Positions 26,292 through 35,211 of a DNA stretch of 64,000 nucleotides are shown in pieces. A model generated the notes under the pieces. That model worked only from the letters and a program-made list of their open reading frames with translations, did not search any database and was not told the DNA's origin. Source of the DNA: Formosa algae (lineage in GTDB: Bacteria; Bacteroidota; Bacteroidia; Flavobacteriales; Flavobacteriaceae); contig NZ_LMAK01000014.1 of NCBI RefSeq assembly GCF_001439665.1, positions 62,001-126,000 on the forward strand, given 5' to 3'. The translations under genes were made by a program, and so were the position numbers. The first letter of the stretch is position 1. Each line of letters begins with the position of its first letter.

Positions 26292-26798
26292 ATGATATTC
26301 GCTTTTGATACTTATTATTACGACGGAAAAGCCAAAACAATCGCGGTAAGTTTTAACGATTGGGAAGATGACGAACCAACAAAAATTTACACCGATATTA
26401 TTGAAGGCGTAGCACCCTACGAACCAGGATCTTTTTACAAACGCGAATTACCGTGTATTTTAAGTTTACTAAAACAAGTGAATCTAGAAGAAGTCGAACT
26501 AATCATTGTTGATGGTTATGTGATTCTAGAAGAAAAACATTTAGGTTTAGGTGGCTATTTGTACCAAGCTTTAGAGCATAAAATTCCGGTTGTTGGAATT
26601 GCTAAATCTGAGTTTGTATCTAAAACTTCTGTATTTAAGGAAGTATGTCGTGGCGAAAGTAAAAAACCATTGTATGTAACTGCTATTGGTACAGATAGAG
26701 ATGAGGTTTGTAACGCCATAGAACGTATGCACGGTAAATACCGAATGCCAACGCTACTACAGATTGTAGATACTAAAACAAAAGAACTAATACATTAA
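26292..26798 (+). CDS. Endonuclease V-like protein
   Basis: 168 residues, shorter than typical endonuclease V (about 220). EndoV cleaves DNA or RNA near deoxyinosine or inosine. Here D6 (FAFDTYY), E52 in YEPGSFYKRELP, and D74 in IIVDGYVILEEKHLGLGGYL correspond to the catalytic D-E-D set, and GIAKSEF matches the family's GVAK block. The N-terminal wedge region and the C-terminal helix appear reduced, so base recognition may differ. It is embedded in a run of immunity-like genes, unlike housekeeping nfi. Confidence 0.7.
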   Translation: MIFAFDTYYYDGKAKTIAVSFNDWEDDEPTKIYTDIIEGVAPYEPGSFYKRELPCILSLLKQVNLEEVELIIVDGYVILEEKHLGLGGYLYQALEHKIPVVGIAKSEFVSKTSVFKEVCRGESKKPLYVTAIGTDRDEVCNAIERMHGKYRMPTLLQIVDTKTKELIH

Positions 26799-26809
26799 AA
26801 AATACAACT

Positions 26810-27241
26810 ATGAATGAAGATTTAATCGTATCCTCCGAAGATGAACTAAAACCACTATTTAGAAAAAATTATAGGGAGTTTATAGCCGAAAAACCACGGA
26901 CTGTTGTCTTTGAAGCCGAAGAATTTACCTTATATAATTTTGAAAAGATGATGGAACCGACAAATATAGACGGGATGAAAGTAAGTCTAATTCACGCATT
27001 AAAACCATATGTAAAGACATTAAGTGAATTTATGAATCCCATATTTAAAGATTTAAATGGGTACAAATGGAGTTTAGAAAAATTGGCTTTAGGTAAAGCT
27101 GTAGGAGCTAATTCCGAAGGTGATTTATTGTTCTTTGGTTGTTATGATAATACTAATGTACATCTATTTCGTCACGATGACGGAACAATACAAAGAACTA
27201 ATTTAACGCTCTTTAAAATTGTTAAACAATTTTCAGAATAA
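26810..27241 (+). CDS. Hypothetical protein, possibly SUKH-related
   Basis: 143 residues, soluble. The section ANSEGDLLFFGCYDNTNVHLFRHDDGTIQR resembles the strand pattern of SMI1/KNR4-type folds but lacks the clear signature, so the relation is weak. Last gene of the promoter B operon, 11 bp after the EndoV-like gene. No terminator is evident before the next gene. Confidence 0.6.
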   Translation: MNEDLIVSSEDELKPLFRKNYREFIAEKPRTVVFEAEEFTLYNFEKMMEPTNIDGMKVSLIHALKPYVKTLSEFMNPIFKDLNGYKWSLEKLALGKAVGANSEGDLLFFGCYDNTNVHLFRHDDGTIQRTNLTLFKIVKQFSE

Positions 27242-27415
27242 CAAAAAGAAGTCTGTGAGTTATACTTTATTGCGTTGTCTCTAATTGACTGTATAACCTA
27301 AAATAAAAACTTAAAGAGTTCTTAATAAATTATAAAATAACGTTAAGTGTGTCTTTTTAATTGGCAATGCATAATATTACTTATAGGTTTGGAAAAACTA
27401 CATAAAAAAATCGTT

Positions 27416-27874
27416 ATGATCAAATCATTAAAAACTAGTGTTTTATTATTATTTATCTGTGTGTCAACCACGCTAATGGCTCAAGAACAAAGTGTTTCTG
27501 ACGAGCAATTGGGACAGTTTGCAGATGCTTATGCTGTGGTACAAATGCAAAACCAAAAATCTCAACAAGAAATGATTGCCGTTGTTGAAGAAGAAGGTCT
27601 GGACATCGCCCGTTTTAATGAGATTCAGAAAGCTATGATGGATCCAAATCAAGAATCGGATGCAACTGCCGCGGAACTAGAAAAACATGGAAAAGTAACC
27701 AGTAAGTTTGAACAAATGCAACCTGAAATGGAGAAAAACACAATTGCCAGCATCGAATCAGCTGGAATTTCTTTAGAGGACTTTGAATCACTGGCGGCTA
27801 AAATTCAGCAGGACGAAAGTTTACAACAACGATTACAAGCTATTTTTGTAAAACGGCAAGGCGATAAGTCTTAG
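27416..27874 (+). CDS. Exported DUF4168 protein
   Basis: 152 residues from ATG 27416. The start gives a signal peptide (MIKSLKTSVLLLFICVSTTLMAQ, written in parts: basic start, hydrophobic core, cleavage after Ala22). The mature part is helical with SDEQLGQFADAYAVVQMQ and a second similar helix pair (SLEDFESLAAKIQQDESL), as in DUF4168. It is probably periplasmic. It has no shared regulon box upstream, so it is likely outside the regulon despite its location. Confidence 0.75.
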   Translation: MIKSLKTSVLLLFICVSTTLMAQEQSVSDEQLGQFADAYAVVQMQNQKSQQEMIAVVEEEGLDIARFNEIQKAMMDPNQESDATAAELEKHGKVTSKFEQMQPEMEKNTIASIESAGISLEDFESLAAKIQQDESLQQRLQAIFVKRQGDKS

Positions 27875-27911
27875 TATTTCAAAAATATTCTAAATTATTA
27901 CTTTAATATAC

Positions 27912-27947
27912 ATGCCAGGGTTCTTTATAAAATAAGAATCCTGGCAT
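27912..27947. terminator. Hairpin between converging genes
   Basis: 14-bp imperfect stem (27912-27925 with 27934-27947, one G-T type mismatch), then T-rich sequence. Serves 27416-27874 and the converging minus-strand operon. Confidence 0.7.
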
Positions 27948-28018
27948 TTATATTTCATCTAAGTTTTAGATACAATTTATGAGTGTTTTAATGCTCTCCA
28001 GCGTTTTTACGACTGAAA

Positions 28019-28789
28019 TTATTCAGTATATCTTAAGAACAAATGATTTTTATCTTTAATGATATCTGCTAATTTTTCAAACTCTGATTCTGTGGTGTTA
28101 TACAGTTTTGCTAAGTCAGTTACCAATGCTTTTAATTCATTGTCTTTTAAGGGTTCATTTCTAATAAATCCTAAAAAGGAAGCACCTATGCCAAAAAGTT
28201 CAAAATTATAGGTTTCAAAGAGGTGTTTTGATAACGCATAATTTTCAAAAGGACTAAAGTCGGCATTAAAATAACCATTAGGAAATCCGGTAAGTCCTTC
28301 GTACGGTTGTTCTACAGGAAGAATCTTCAGGACAACCTGTTGGTCTAAAAAAGCCAATGGAGATTCATTAATGTTTTCTAAATCTAAAACATCGTCTTCA
28401 GAATTGCTTATGTCTTTTTCACAAACGATTTTAAAATCAATGCTTTTTGTTTGTTTTAAAAAGTTTTCTCTGATAATAAAATATTCCGATGGTGTAGACA
28501 AATGCCCCAAATGCTCGTTATCTTCATCATAACAGGCTTTGTCAAGTCCAGATAAATCATAACCGTCTGTATCTAGCAGAGCATTGTAATCACAAGCGTG
28601 CCCACTAGTATATTCTGCTTGACCTAAATCATCAAGCGTTAACATTATGGTCTTGTCAGGATGATTTTGTTTATAGGTTTGATAAACCCCCATAAGATCC
28701 TCGTACGATTTTATATTTTCGATTAAGAAACTGTCAAATAACCTTTCTTGGTAAGGCTCTCGAGTTCTAATTAATTTTTCTATGTTCAT
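28019..28789 (-). CDS. Hypothetical protein (256 residues)
   Basis: 256 residues, acidic and soluble. Notable segments are MLTLDDLGQAEYTSGHACDYNALLDTDGYD and GFPNGYFNADFSPFENYALSKHL. The C-terminal 60 residues look like a short helical domain (DNELKALVTDLAKLYN). No family recognised. Last gene of the minus-strand operon from promoter I. Confidence 0.65.
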   Translation of the reverse strand: MNIEKLIRTREPYQERLFDSFLIENIKSYEDLMGVYQTYKQNHPDKTIMLTLDDLGQAEYTSGHACDYNALLDTDGYDLSGLDKACYDEDNEHLGHLSTPSEYFIIRENFLKQTKSIDFKIVCEKDISNSEDDVLDLENINESPLAFLDQQVVLKILPVEQPYEGLTGFPNGYFNADFSPFENYALSKHLFETYNFELFGIGASFLGFIRNEPLKDNELKALVTDLAKLYNTTESEFEKLADIIKDKNHLFLRYTE

Positions 28790-28822
28790 AGCTTTGGTTT
28801 AAATACTAAATAGCATCAAAAA

Positions 28823-31198
28823 TTACACATTTGATTCTTTACTGAATTCTTTTTTCAACTCCGTATAACCCGGTGTTATTAAGTTCTTGTATTTTTCTGG
28901 ATTCATATTATATCCATCAAAACCAGAGATGTAATATTTTAGTTCTTTCAGTTTTAGTTTCTGAAAATATTCAGGAACTGCATTTTCAAATTTACAATTG
29001 TCAATATCTAAGCGTTCTAAATGAGGTAAATCGGCTATCCAAGTTGGTAAATCTACAAAGTCATTTCCGCCTAAGGATAAGGTTTTTAAAGTGGTCATAT
29101 GCTGAATGAATTCTGGCAACACTTCAAACTTATGGTTGATTAAAAACTCGGTTAGTTTTAATTCTGAAATACTTTCCGGAATACTATTTACCTCGTCACT
29201 AATGCCCATAAAACTTAATTTTTTCAAGGCTTTAAACTGATTTAGTTTTGCATAGCCTGCCATTCCAAATTGATAACTTAAGGCAATATAAATCGATTCT
29301 AAAACAGGTGCTTCTAAAGTTTCAAGACTTTCAAAGGTGGTATAACTTAAATCTAAAGCTTTTAAATTCGGCAACGTCACTTTAGGAAACGAAGTTGAAA
29401 CGTCATAATGTGCCATATTTAAGCCCTCTAAATTGGGCATATTTTTAATAATAGATTCTAGGTTGTCTTCTTTATAAAAATCTAATTTAAAATATTTTAA
29501 TTTCGGAGCAGGTAGGCTTGTTAACGTTGCTTGACTCGCTTCATTATTATCTAAATGTAAATGCTCTAAATTGGTACAATAGACCAGTACATTTTGAAAA
29601 TGACCTGTATTTGTATAGGCTTTTAGTGTGGTTAATACTTCCGGTTTTGGTAAGTATTGCGTTAGATCTTCTTGGGTGTTTTCGCATTCATTAATACCTG
29701 AAAAATGAAGTGATGTCGTGATTAAATTTTGAAACAAAACTTGAGGTGCTTCAATCGCTAAATTCCCAAAATAAGCTTGTTCTGTTTCAAGTGATTTTTC
29801 AGCAGGAACATATGCTTTAATGTCAAATAAGTGCAAGTCTTTAATTTCAGAAGGTAAATTCTTAGCTTCTAAAACCAATTCACGACAGCTATTGAAACTT
29901 AAATACTCTAAATGTTCCAAGTCTTTTAAGCCTTCAGGAATGCTTATAATAGTAACACCGTATAATTTTAAATAGCGTAAGTGCGTACAGTTTTCTATGT
30001 TTTGAAATAAGGTTTCGGTATGACTTCCTTGATGAATATCAATAGACTCAAGTGTTGTTAATTGTCCTAAACCTGTTGTAACATCAGCGAAAATAGTGAT
30101 GTAATGAATTTTTAACTTTTTAAGGTTGACAAATCGTTCAGGATGCGATAATACGTAATTTAAAATTTTGACATCTCTGATTAACAATTCAGAATTTGAA
30201 ATTGGTGATACAGCAGGAATTATTTCTATGTTATCATCTAACGTAATATACTCGCAATTGGCAGTAAATATCTGATGGTCTTCAAGGGTTTTAATTAAAG
30301 GAACAGCTTTAAACTTAAGCACAAAAAGCTTGTTTAAATTGTGAAAGACATTTGGTATTTCAACTAACAGTGGACACTTAAATAAGTTGAATTTTTCAAG
30401 ATTTACGAGTGAAGAAATACTTGTAGGAAGTTTTGTTAAGTGTTCTAGTCTTATAAAATCTAATTCTTTTAAACTTGAAGGAAGTTTTAGTTGAGAACTA
30501 TCTTTTAAATTGACTTCGTAGAAGCCTAATTCTTCTAATTTTGTAAGTTTTTCCAGTTGAAGCGACGCTTGAATATCTGTTTCTATATCGCTTAATTCTA
30601 GTTCTTTTATGTTGTTTAAAGACCAGAATGACTCTGGAAATACAATTAATTTAGGTAATTCTAAACTGACGTCTTCTAATTGTTTTAAATGACCTATGGA
30701 AACGGGTAACGCTTGGTAATCGCCTTCAATGTCTAAAGCAGTTAATGAGGTGATATCACAAATTTCCTCTGGTAAACCGTTAGTAAATACATTGGCTATT
30801 TTTAGTTTCGTTATACCGTTTAAACGCGAAATGAGGTCAGGTTGTTTTTCTAGTGTTTCAGCAATAGTTTCCGTTCTAATAGAAAGTGAAGAAAACCCAA
30901 ACATAGTGTAAAGTTTACCTATAGGAAATAATGGGTCTTTAAGTCCGTATTTGAGTAATGCTTTTAAAACTTCTGTGGAATTTTGACCATCTTCAGGCAA
31001 TTTATTAAGAGTGTTAAAAGCACTAAGAAGTTCTGGCGTACCGTGCGTTTCTAGGATTTTAGAAACTTCATTAACAATAATTTCATCTCTAGACGTTTTA
31101 CCAACAGCAAAAAGCTCATATAAATAAGTTTTTGGGTAATTGGGTTGCGTTTTTAAATGCGTGTAGTATGAGGTCAGATCATTTATATTAAATTCCAT
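28823..31198 (-). CDS. Leucine-rich-repeat protein (paralogue 1)
   Basis: 791 residues. The first 130 are helical; about twenty LRR units follow, with phrases such as LTALDIEGDYQALPVSIGHL, LEYLSFNSCRELV and LERLDIDNCKFENAVPEYF. No signal peptide, so it is cytoplasmic. It shares its N-terminal layout and its end (LKELKYYISGFDGYNMNPEKYKNL) with the 836-residue LRR protein at 40.5 kb, showing common descent. LRRs bind proteins; no enzymatic domain is present. Transcribed from promoter I. Confidence 0.85.
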   Translation of the reverse strand: MEFNINDLTSYYTHLKTQPNYPKTYLYELFAVGKTSRDEIIVNEVSKILETHGTPELLSAFNTLNKLPEDGQNSTEVLKALLKYGLKDPLFPIGKLYTMFGFSSLSIRTETIAETLEKQPDLISRLNGITKLKIANVFTNGLPEEICDITSLTALDIEGDYQALPVSIGHLKQLEDVSLELPKLIVFPESFWSLNNIKELELSDIETDIQASLQLEKLTKLEELGFYEVNLKDSSQLKLPSSLKELDFIRLEHLTKLPTSISSLVNLEKFNLFKCPLLVEIPNVFHNLNKLFVLKFKAVPLIKTLEDHQIFTANCEYITLDDNIEIIPAVSPISNSELLIRDVKILNYVLSHPERFVNLKKLKIHYITIFADVTTGLGQLTTLESIDIHQGSHTETLFQNIENCTHLRYLKLYGVTIISIPEGLKDLEHLEYLSFNSCRELVLEAKNLPSEIKDLHLFDIKAYVPAEKSLETEQAYFGNLAIEAPQVLFQNLITTSLHFSGINECENTQEDLTQYLPKPEVLTTLKAYTNTGHFQNVLVYCTNLEHLHLDNNEASQATLTSLPAPKLKYFKLDFYKEDNLESIIKNMPNLEGLNMAHYDVSTSFPKVTLPNLKALDLSYTTFESLETLEAPVLESIYIALSYQFGMAGYAKLNQFKALKKLSFMGISDEVNSIPESISELKLTEFLINHKFEVLPEFIQHMTTLKTLSLGGNDFVDLPTWIADLPHLERLDIDNCKFENAVPEYFQKLKLKELKYYISGFDGYNMNPEKYKNLITPGYTELKKEFSKESNV

Positions 31199-31270
31199 AG
31201 TATTAAAAAGAAAGACAGTGTATTAATAAAGCGGTTGGGGATGGGTTTTTTATGATGATGCTATAGCCGT

Positions 31271-31651
31271 TTACTGCGTTAGCGAACTACGATTAATAAG
31301 CTCCATTCGTTTTAGAATAATGGGTACAAAAATGGCAAACTTGGCATTAAATTCTTCTTGAGTTTTTGCTGTGTTTAAGGTGTTTCCCATGCTAATCCAT
31401 GTAGTGTACAAGGCATCTTCCAAGGCGTCTTCATCAGTGTCTATATTCAAAGCTTTAATCAGTTTAAAGTTTTCATCGGCATTATAAAATCCGGTTTCTC
31501 TTACAATTTCAAACACAAGTTCAAAAATACTTTGTGTGTCTAGAAGTTCACCTATTTTAATTTCTGTTTCCTTGGAAGCGCTAACAGATTCAAAAACGTC
31601 AACCATTAAATTTTGTACTCTTCCGTTAATACTAAAGTCTAGATTTTTCAA
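31271..31651 (-). CDS. Hypothetical protein (126 residues)
   Basis: 126 residues, helical, acidic. Contains TEIKIGELLDTQSIFELVFEIVRETGF and ALEDALYTTWISMGNTL. No family recognised and no signal peptide. It lies between the 204-residue gene (72 bp) and the LRR gene (72 bp) in the operon from promoter I. Confidence 0.6.
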   Translation of the reverse strand: MKNLDFSINGRVQNLMVDVFESVSASKETEIKIGELLDTQSIFELVFEIVRETGFYNADENFKLIKALNIDTDEDALEDALYTTWISMGNTLNTAKTQEEFNAKFAIFVPIILKRMELINRSSLTQ

Positions 31652-31723
31652 TGTATATAAGTTTTAAATTAAACTATTTACCGTTGCTAATCCAACGATA
31701 AATAGTTCTTGTGTCGTCTTAAA

Positions 31724-32338
31724 TTATAATGGGATATGTCCTACAATTGAACCTTCTTTTACAACAAAAAGGGCATTGGTAATAGGTGCGTTACCATAAC
31801 TGTCGTCTTCCCAAGTGTGGTTGTGTAAGTAGATGAATTTATTAATGGTGTCTTCGTCTGCTGTTTTAGATATCACCATCATACAGGTTCTTCTTGGCAC
31901 AGAAACTAGTAATTCGTCGGCCTCTAGCATGGTGTGTGCTTTAAGCATATGTGCTTGAGAAAGCAGGCGTTCACTAGAAAAATCATTCCCACTAGAGGCT
32001 AAGGCTTTATTGTGTAAAGCTTTAACGAATTCGAAATCGGTGTCGTAGTTTTCTAAATTGGTGAAAGCTTCTTGGGTAATTTGCTTGGCATCCATAGTTT
32101 CGAGATGCTGTTTGTTTAAAAACACAAAGTTATCTGGGGTATCCATACCGTAAGCAATTACAACCTCAGCACCATCTTCTGAAGGAATTAAAGTAGAACT
32201 TAAGGCTCCTGCTTTTAATCCTACCCAATTTCCAGGTTTTAAAATAGGGTAAATCTTTTTATCACTATTTTCAGTTTGCTCTACTATTTTGGCTATTTCT
32301 TCAGGTGTTTTTTCTGGTCCGTATATGGTATTGCTCAT
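31724..32338 (-). CDS. Hypothetical protein (204 residues)
   Basis: 204 residues, soluble. Has LKPGNWVGLKAGALSSTLIPSEDGAEVVIAYGMD and VSVPRRTCMMVISKTADEDTINKFIYLHNHTW. No known family recognised. First gene downstream of promoter I, 22 bp from its -7 box, so the leader is short. Confidence 0.65.
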   Translation of the reverse strand: MSNTIYGPEKTPEEIAKIVEQTENSDKKIYPILKPGNWVGLKAGALSSTLIPSEDGAEVVIAYGMDTPDNFVFLNKQHLETMDAKQITQEAFTNLENYDTDFEFVKALHNKALASSGNDFSSERLLSQAHMLKAHTMLEADELLVSVPRRTCMMVISKTADEDTINKFIYLHNHTWEDDSYGNAPITNALFVVKEGSIVGHIPL

Positions 32339-32360
32339 AATTATTGATTTTTATTTCTTA

Positions 32361-32406
32361 CAAAATTAGAGCAACACACCAATTATTTTATCACGGTATT
32401 CAGCTA
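32361..32406 (-). promoter_or_regulatory. Regulon promoter I
   Basis: Minus strand: box TAGCTGAATACCGT (32406-32393), GATAAAA plus 17 bp, then TAATTTTG (32368-32361). Heads the operon 204-aa, 126-aa, LRR, 256-aa. Confidence 0.75.
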
Positions 32407-32436
32407 TTTCAGGATTTAGCTATATACTTTTTGGGC

Positions 32437-32472
32437 ATAAAAAAAAGGTGTTACAGTATGGTAAACACCTTA
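32437..32472 (-). terminator. Rho-independent terminator
   Basis: 8-bp stem (32445-32452 with 32464-32471) followed on the minus strand by eight T. Ends the acetyltransferase gene just before promoter I. Confidence 0.8.
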
Positions 32473-32494
32473 GCACTCTATATCTAAAGACACA

Positions 32495-33013
32495 TTATTT
32501 GTACTCTAAATACATTATGTGATTAGGATTTTTATGCGTCTCCGATATTTTAAAATCAAATGCACCTACAATCTTAAAGCCCATTTTTTTATAAAAGGTT
32601 ACAGCCTTTTGGTTCTCTGTCCAAACGGCAAGCCAAATGCCGTTCTGATTTTGTTTTTTAGATAATTCAATATTATACTGGAATAATTGTACGCCTAATT
32701 TTTTACCGTGGAAAGCTTCTAAAAGATAAATCCGGTCTAATTTAGTAAGAGCAGAAGCGTTTATATTTTCGTTCTCAGTGTGTAATTCAATTTTTGAAAA
32801 TCCTGCAATACTGCCATCACTATAAATGAGATGATAATGCACATTTCTATGGTCAAATTCTTTGAGAATTTTGTCCGTATTATAGGTTTTAGAAATGTAG
32901 TCATCTATATCTTCTTTGGAAGCACTATGGCCGTGAGACTCTCTAAATGCTTGTGTTCCTATTGCCACTATGAGCTCTGTATGTGTGGCGTTTGCTTGTA
33001 TAATTTCAACCAT
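32495..33013 (-). CDS. GNAT-family N-acetyltransferase
   Basis: 172 residues, full GNAT length. The acetyl-CoA site is seen in LDRIYLLEAFHGKKLGVQLFQYNIELSKKQNQNGIWLAVW (the Q/R-x-x-G-x-G/A motif appears as HGKKLG) and the family ending NQKAVTFYKKMGFKIVG is clear. Substrate unknown. It has no shared regulon box and lies alone between terminators. Confidence 0.85.
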   Translation of the reverse strand: MVEIIQANATHTELIVAIGTQAFRESHGHSASKEDIDDYISKTYNTDKILKEFDHRNVHYHLIYSDGSIAGFSKIELHTENENINASALTKLDRIYLLEAFHGKKLGVQLFQYNIELSKKQNQNGIWLAVWTENQKAVTFYKKMGFKIVGAFDFKISETHKNPNHIMYLEYK

Positions 33014-33075
33014 TTAAATTTGTTTTACTTCTCTATGCTGAAGGCGTTTTATACCGTCCAATTTAATATAAAAAG

Positions 33076-33110
33076 AAAGGTATTCTAATTGATAAGAATA
33101 CCTTTTTTTT
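33076..33110. terminator. Terminator hairpin
   Basis: 11-bp perfect stem (33076-33086 with 33095-33105), eight-base loop and nine T on the plus strand; the minus-strand side is also T-rich. Ends the SIMPL gene at 33131. Confidence 0.75.
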
Positions 33111-33130
33111 TTAATACATAGAGTAGGGGA

Positions 33131-33862
33131 TTAGTCTACTTTATAAACCAACTTCATAGTAATAGAAGCTGTTTTTTCTCTATTTGCTGTGTTAAAGGTT
33201 CCTCCCCAAGAATAATCTTCTCCAGAATTTTGTCCTGTAATTTGAAAGATACCCATTTTAGCCGATTCTAAATCACTTAATGCGCCTCCAGAATATTTAG
33301 CAATATTTTCGGCACGTAAACGCGCGTCTTCCGTGGCTTTAGAAATCATTTCAATTTTTAAATCAGCAAGTTTGGTGTAATAATAGCGTGGTGCTTGCGA
33401 ATAGAATTGAACGCCTTGATTTAGTAATTCTGTGATTTCTCTAGAGACTTTTTCAATTTTATCGACGTCTTTAGATTCTATTTCTAAAGATTGTGTGAGT
33501 TCGTATCCCACAAATTCTTCACCGGCATAATCGCCATTAATGGTATATATTTGTTTGGTTTTCTGATGTGTTGATACCGCACTGTAAACTAGTTCCTCTG
33601 GCTTAATTCCTTTCTTTGTCAAGTAATTATTTATGGTCGATTTCTTTTGTTCTAAAGCGATGTAAGCTTGTTGTAAATCTAAATTCACGGAACTAAAACT
33701 GCCTTCCCAAACAATTAAATCGGATGAGAAATCTGTTTTTCCTAAGCCAGTGACTTCAATTTCGCCATCTACTTTATTTCTATCGGTGTAGGCTTTACCT
33801 AAGAAAATTGAAGATGCCACGATGGCTATTCCAAAAATAATGGCGTTTGTATAATGTTTCAT
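33131..33862 (-). CDS. SIMPL-domain (DUF541) membrane-anchored protein
   Basis: 243 residues. An N-terminal membrane helix (about 6-22, IIFGIAIVASSIFLG) anchors a periplasmic SIMPL domain: EIEVTGLGKTDFSSDLIVWEGSF, then QAYIALEQKKSTINNYLTKKGI, and the closing TASITMKLVYKVD strand. SIMPL proteins such as E. coli YggE are linked to oxidative stress resistance. It is probably the last gene of the minus-strand run beginning at 40.3 kb, though a separate promoter is possible. Confidence 0.85.
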   Translation of the reverse strand: MKHYTNAIIFGIAIVASSIFLGKAYTDRNKVDGEIEVTGLGKTDFSSDLIVWEGSFSSVNLDLQQAYIALEQKKSTINNYLTKKGIKPEELVYSAVSTHQKTKQIYTINGDYAGEEFVGYELTQSLEIESKDVDKIEKVSREITELLNQGVQFYSQAPRYYYTKLADLKIEMISKATEDARLRAENIAKYSGGALSDLESAKMGIFQITGQNSGEDYSWGGTFNTANREKTASITMKLVYKVD

Positions 33863-33928
33863 AATGTGTAATGATTTTTTATTTATTTTGATGTTTTAAA
33901 ACCTTTTTTTAAATGTGGTCTTCACATT

Positions 33929-34414
33929 TTATTCATTTAATAACTTCTCTTTTTCCATTATTTTTTTTGCTATTTCTGTTTCTTTTTTTCCTTGATGGAT
34001 TGAACCGGGTAACATAATGATACGTTTCTTAATTTTTCCATTTTCGTCTTTAAAACGGACTTCAAATCGAGAACGCGTTATTCCTAATATTGCTTTTTTA
34101 AATTTGATATTTTTAATATCTTTTCTTTCGATTATTGGTGTTGTAGAATTATTAAAGCTAGAACATATTCCATACATAAGAAATAAACCAATAATTAAAT
34201 AAAATATTGATATCGGAACTTGACCTGTTTGAAAACTATCAAATGCTGAATAAAGTAAGAAAGCAGAAATTCCGCCATAAATTATTAAAACTCGAGTGAT
34301 GCTTTTCCCAACAGCCACTTTTGCTACATTTCCGATAATACCATCTCTTGTTAGAATAATTTTATCTGGTAAAATATGACAAAATCCTGTTTTAGTTTTA
34401 AATTTTGTTTCCAT
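33929..34414 (-). CDS. Small membrane protein with PH-like domain
   Basis: 161 residues. Two membrane helices (about 42-62 and 70-88) follow a short N-terminal beta section; the C-terminal 60 residues are basic and beta-rich (FKKAILGITRSRFEVRFKDENGKIKKRIIMLPG). It resembles the membrane protein at 14653-15063 in layout. Function unknown. Confidence 0.65.
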   Translation of the reverse strand: METKFKTKTGFCHILPDKIILTRDGIIGNVAKVAVGKSITRVLIIYGGISAFLLYSAFDSFQTGQVPISIFYLIIGLFLMYGICSSFNNSTTPIIERKDIKNIKFKKAILGITRSRFEVRFKDENGKIKKRIIMLPGSIHQGKKETEIAKKIMEKEKLLNE

Positions 34415-34438
34415 TAATTTTCTATTCGTTTCTAAATC

Positions 34439-34762
34439 CTATGCTTCAATTTTTAGTTCTGTTAGATGTATTGTTTTGTCATCTATAAATTGATAACTTC
34501 CTTTGCCAGAAACTTGTTTCGTGAAAATGCTAACGTCATCACCATAAGAAACACCAGAATTTATATCAAACCTAAATTCTGCATTTTTGAACGTGAAAAA
34601 AGTATTATTAAGCTCGACAGAAATATTAGTGGGTTCTAATGTAACATCCCAATAACTGGAAGCTTCATTGCCAAGTTCTAGGTTGACTAATAAATTGCTC
34701 CAAGTTTTATGATGATTCATAATTTGTGTGGCTAATTGGGTTTGAATGTTTTCAATATTCAT
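34439..34762 (-). CDS. Hypothetical protein (107 residues)
   Basis: 107 residues, mainly beta strands after an N-terminal helix; contains ASSYWDVTLEPTNISVELNNTFFTFKNAEFRFDIN. No signal peptide and no family recognised. 19 bp after the 137-residue gene and 24 bp before the membrane protein gene. Confidence 0.6.
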   Translation of the reverse strand: MNIENIQTQLATQIMNHHKTWSNLLVNLELGNEASSYWDVTLEPTNISVELNNTFFTFKNAEFRFDINSGVSYGDDVSIFTKQVSGKGSYQFIDDKTIHLTELKIEA

Positions 34763-34781
34763 GATTACTAAATTAAAAAAA

Positions 34782-35195
34782 CTACCAATAGGTGCCGACT
34801 AAAAAGGTGAGCCTGATAAAGGCAATGACACTTTCTGAGGTGAGTTCTAGCGGTGTGCTTAAATCAGTGATTTCATCATCGTCTACAAACACCACGAAAA
34901 GCCCGTCTTTAAAAGCTAGCAACACATTGTCTATGGCTTGTTGATGATTAGCAAGTGTTGTATTAGTAATATCTCCAAAATCGACTTTACCACTTTGGGC
35001 TTGTTCTTGGATTTCGGCTGGACTTAAAAACCCGATAACATTTACTTCGGTGCGTTTTTTATTATACGCATCGACTTGATGTTTAACACAGCCAATTAAT
35101 AATTCTTCTAGATTTTTAGGACTTTCCTCTAGAGTAAAAGGGACTTCTTTTACTTTTTTCTTCCCGAGTCTTTTTAGTTGTAACGTGAGTTCCAT
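34782..35195 (-). CDS. Hypothetical protein downstream of the DUF4132-type gene
   Basis: 137 residues, soluble. Contains LEELLIGCVKHQVDAYNKKRTEVNVIGFLSPAEIQEQAQSGKVDFGD and ends SVIAFIRLTFLVGTYW. The arrangement of a giant DUF4132-type protein followed by a small protein with an FLVGTYW-like end feels familiar from other genomes but I cannot name a family. Separated from the giant gene by a GC-rich palindromic element. Confidence 0.65.
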   Translation of the reverse strand: MELTLQLKRLGKKKVKEVPFTLEESPKNLEELLIGCVKHQVDAYNKKRTEVNVIGFLSPAEIQEQAQSGKVDFGDITNTTLANHQQAIDNVLLAFKDGLFVVFVDDDEITDLSTPLELTSESVIAFIRLTFLVGTYW

Positions 35196-35211
35196 GATTT
35201 ACGTATATTTT

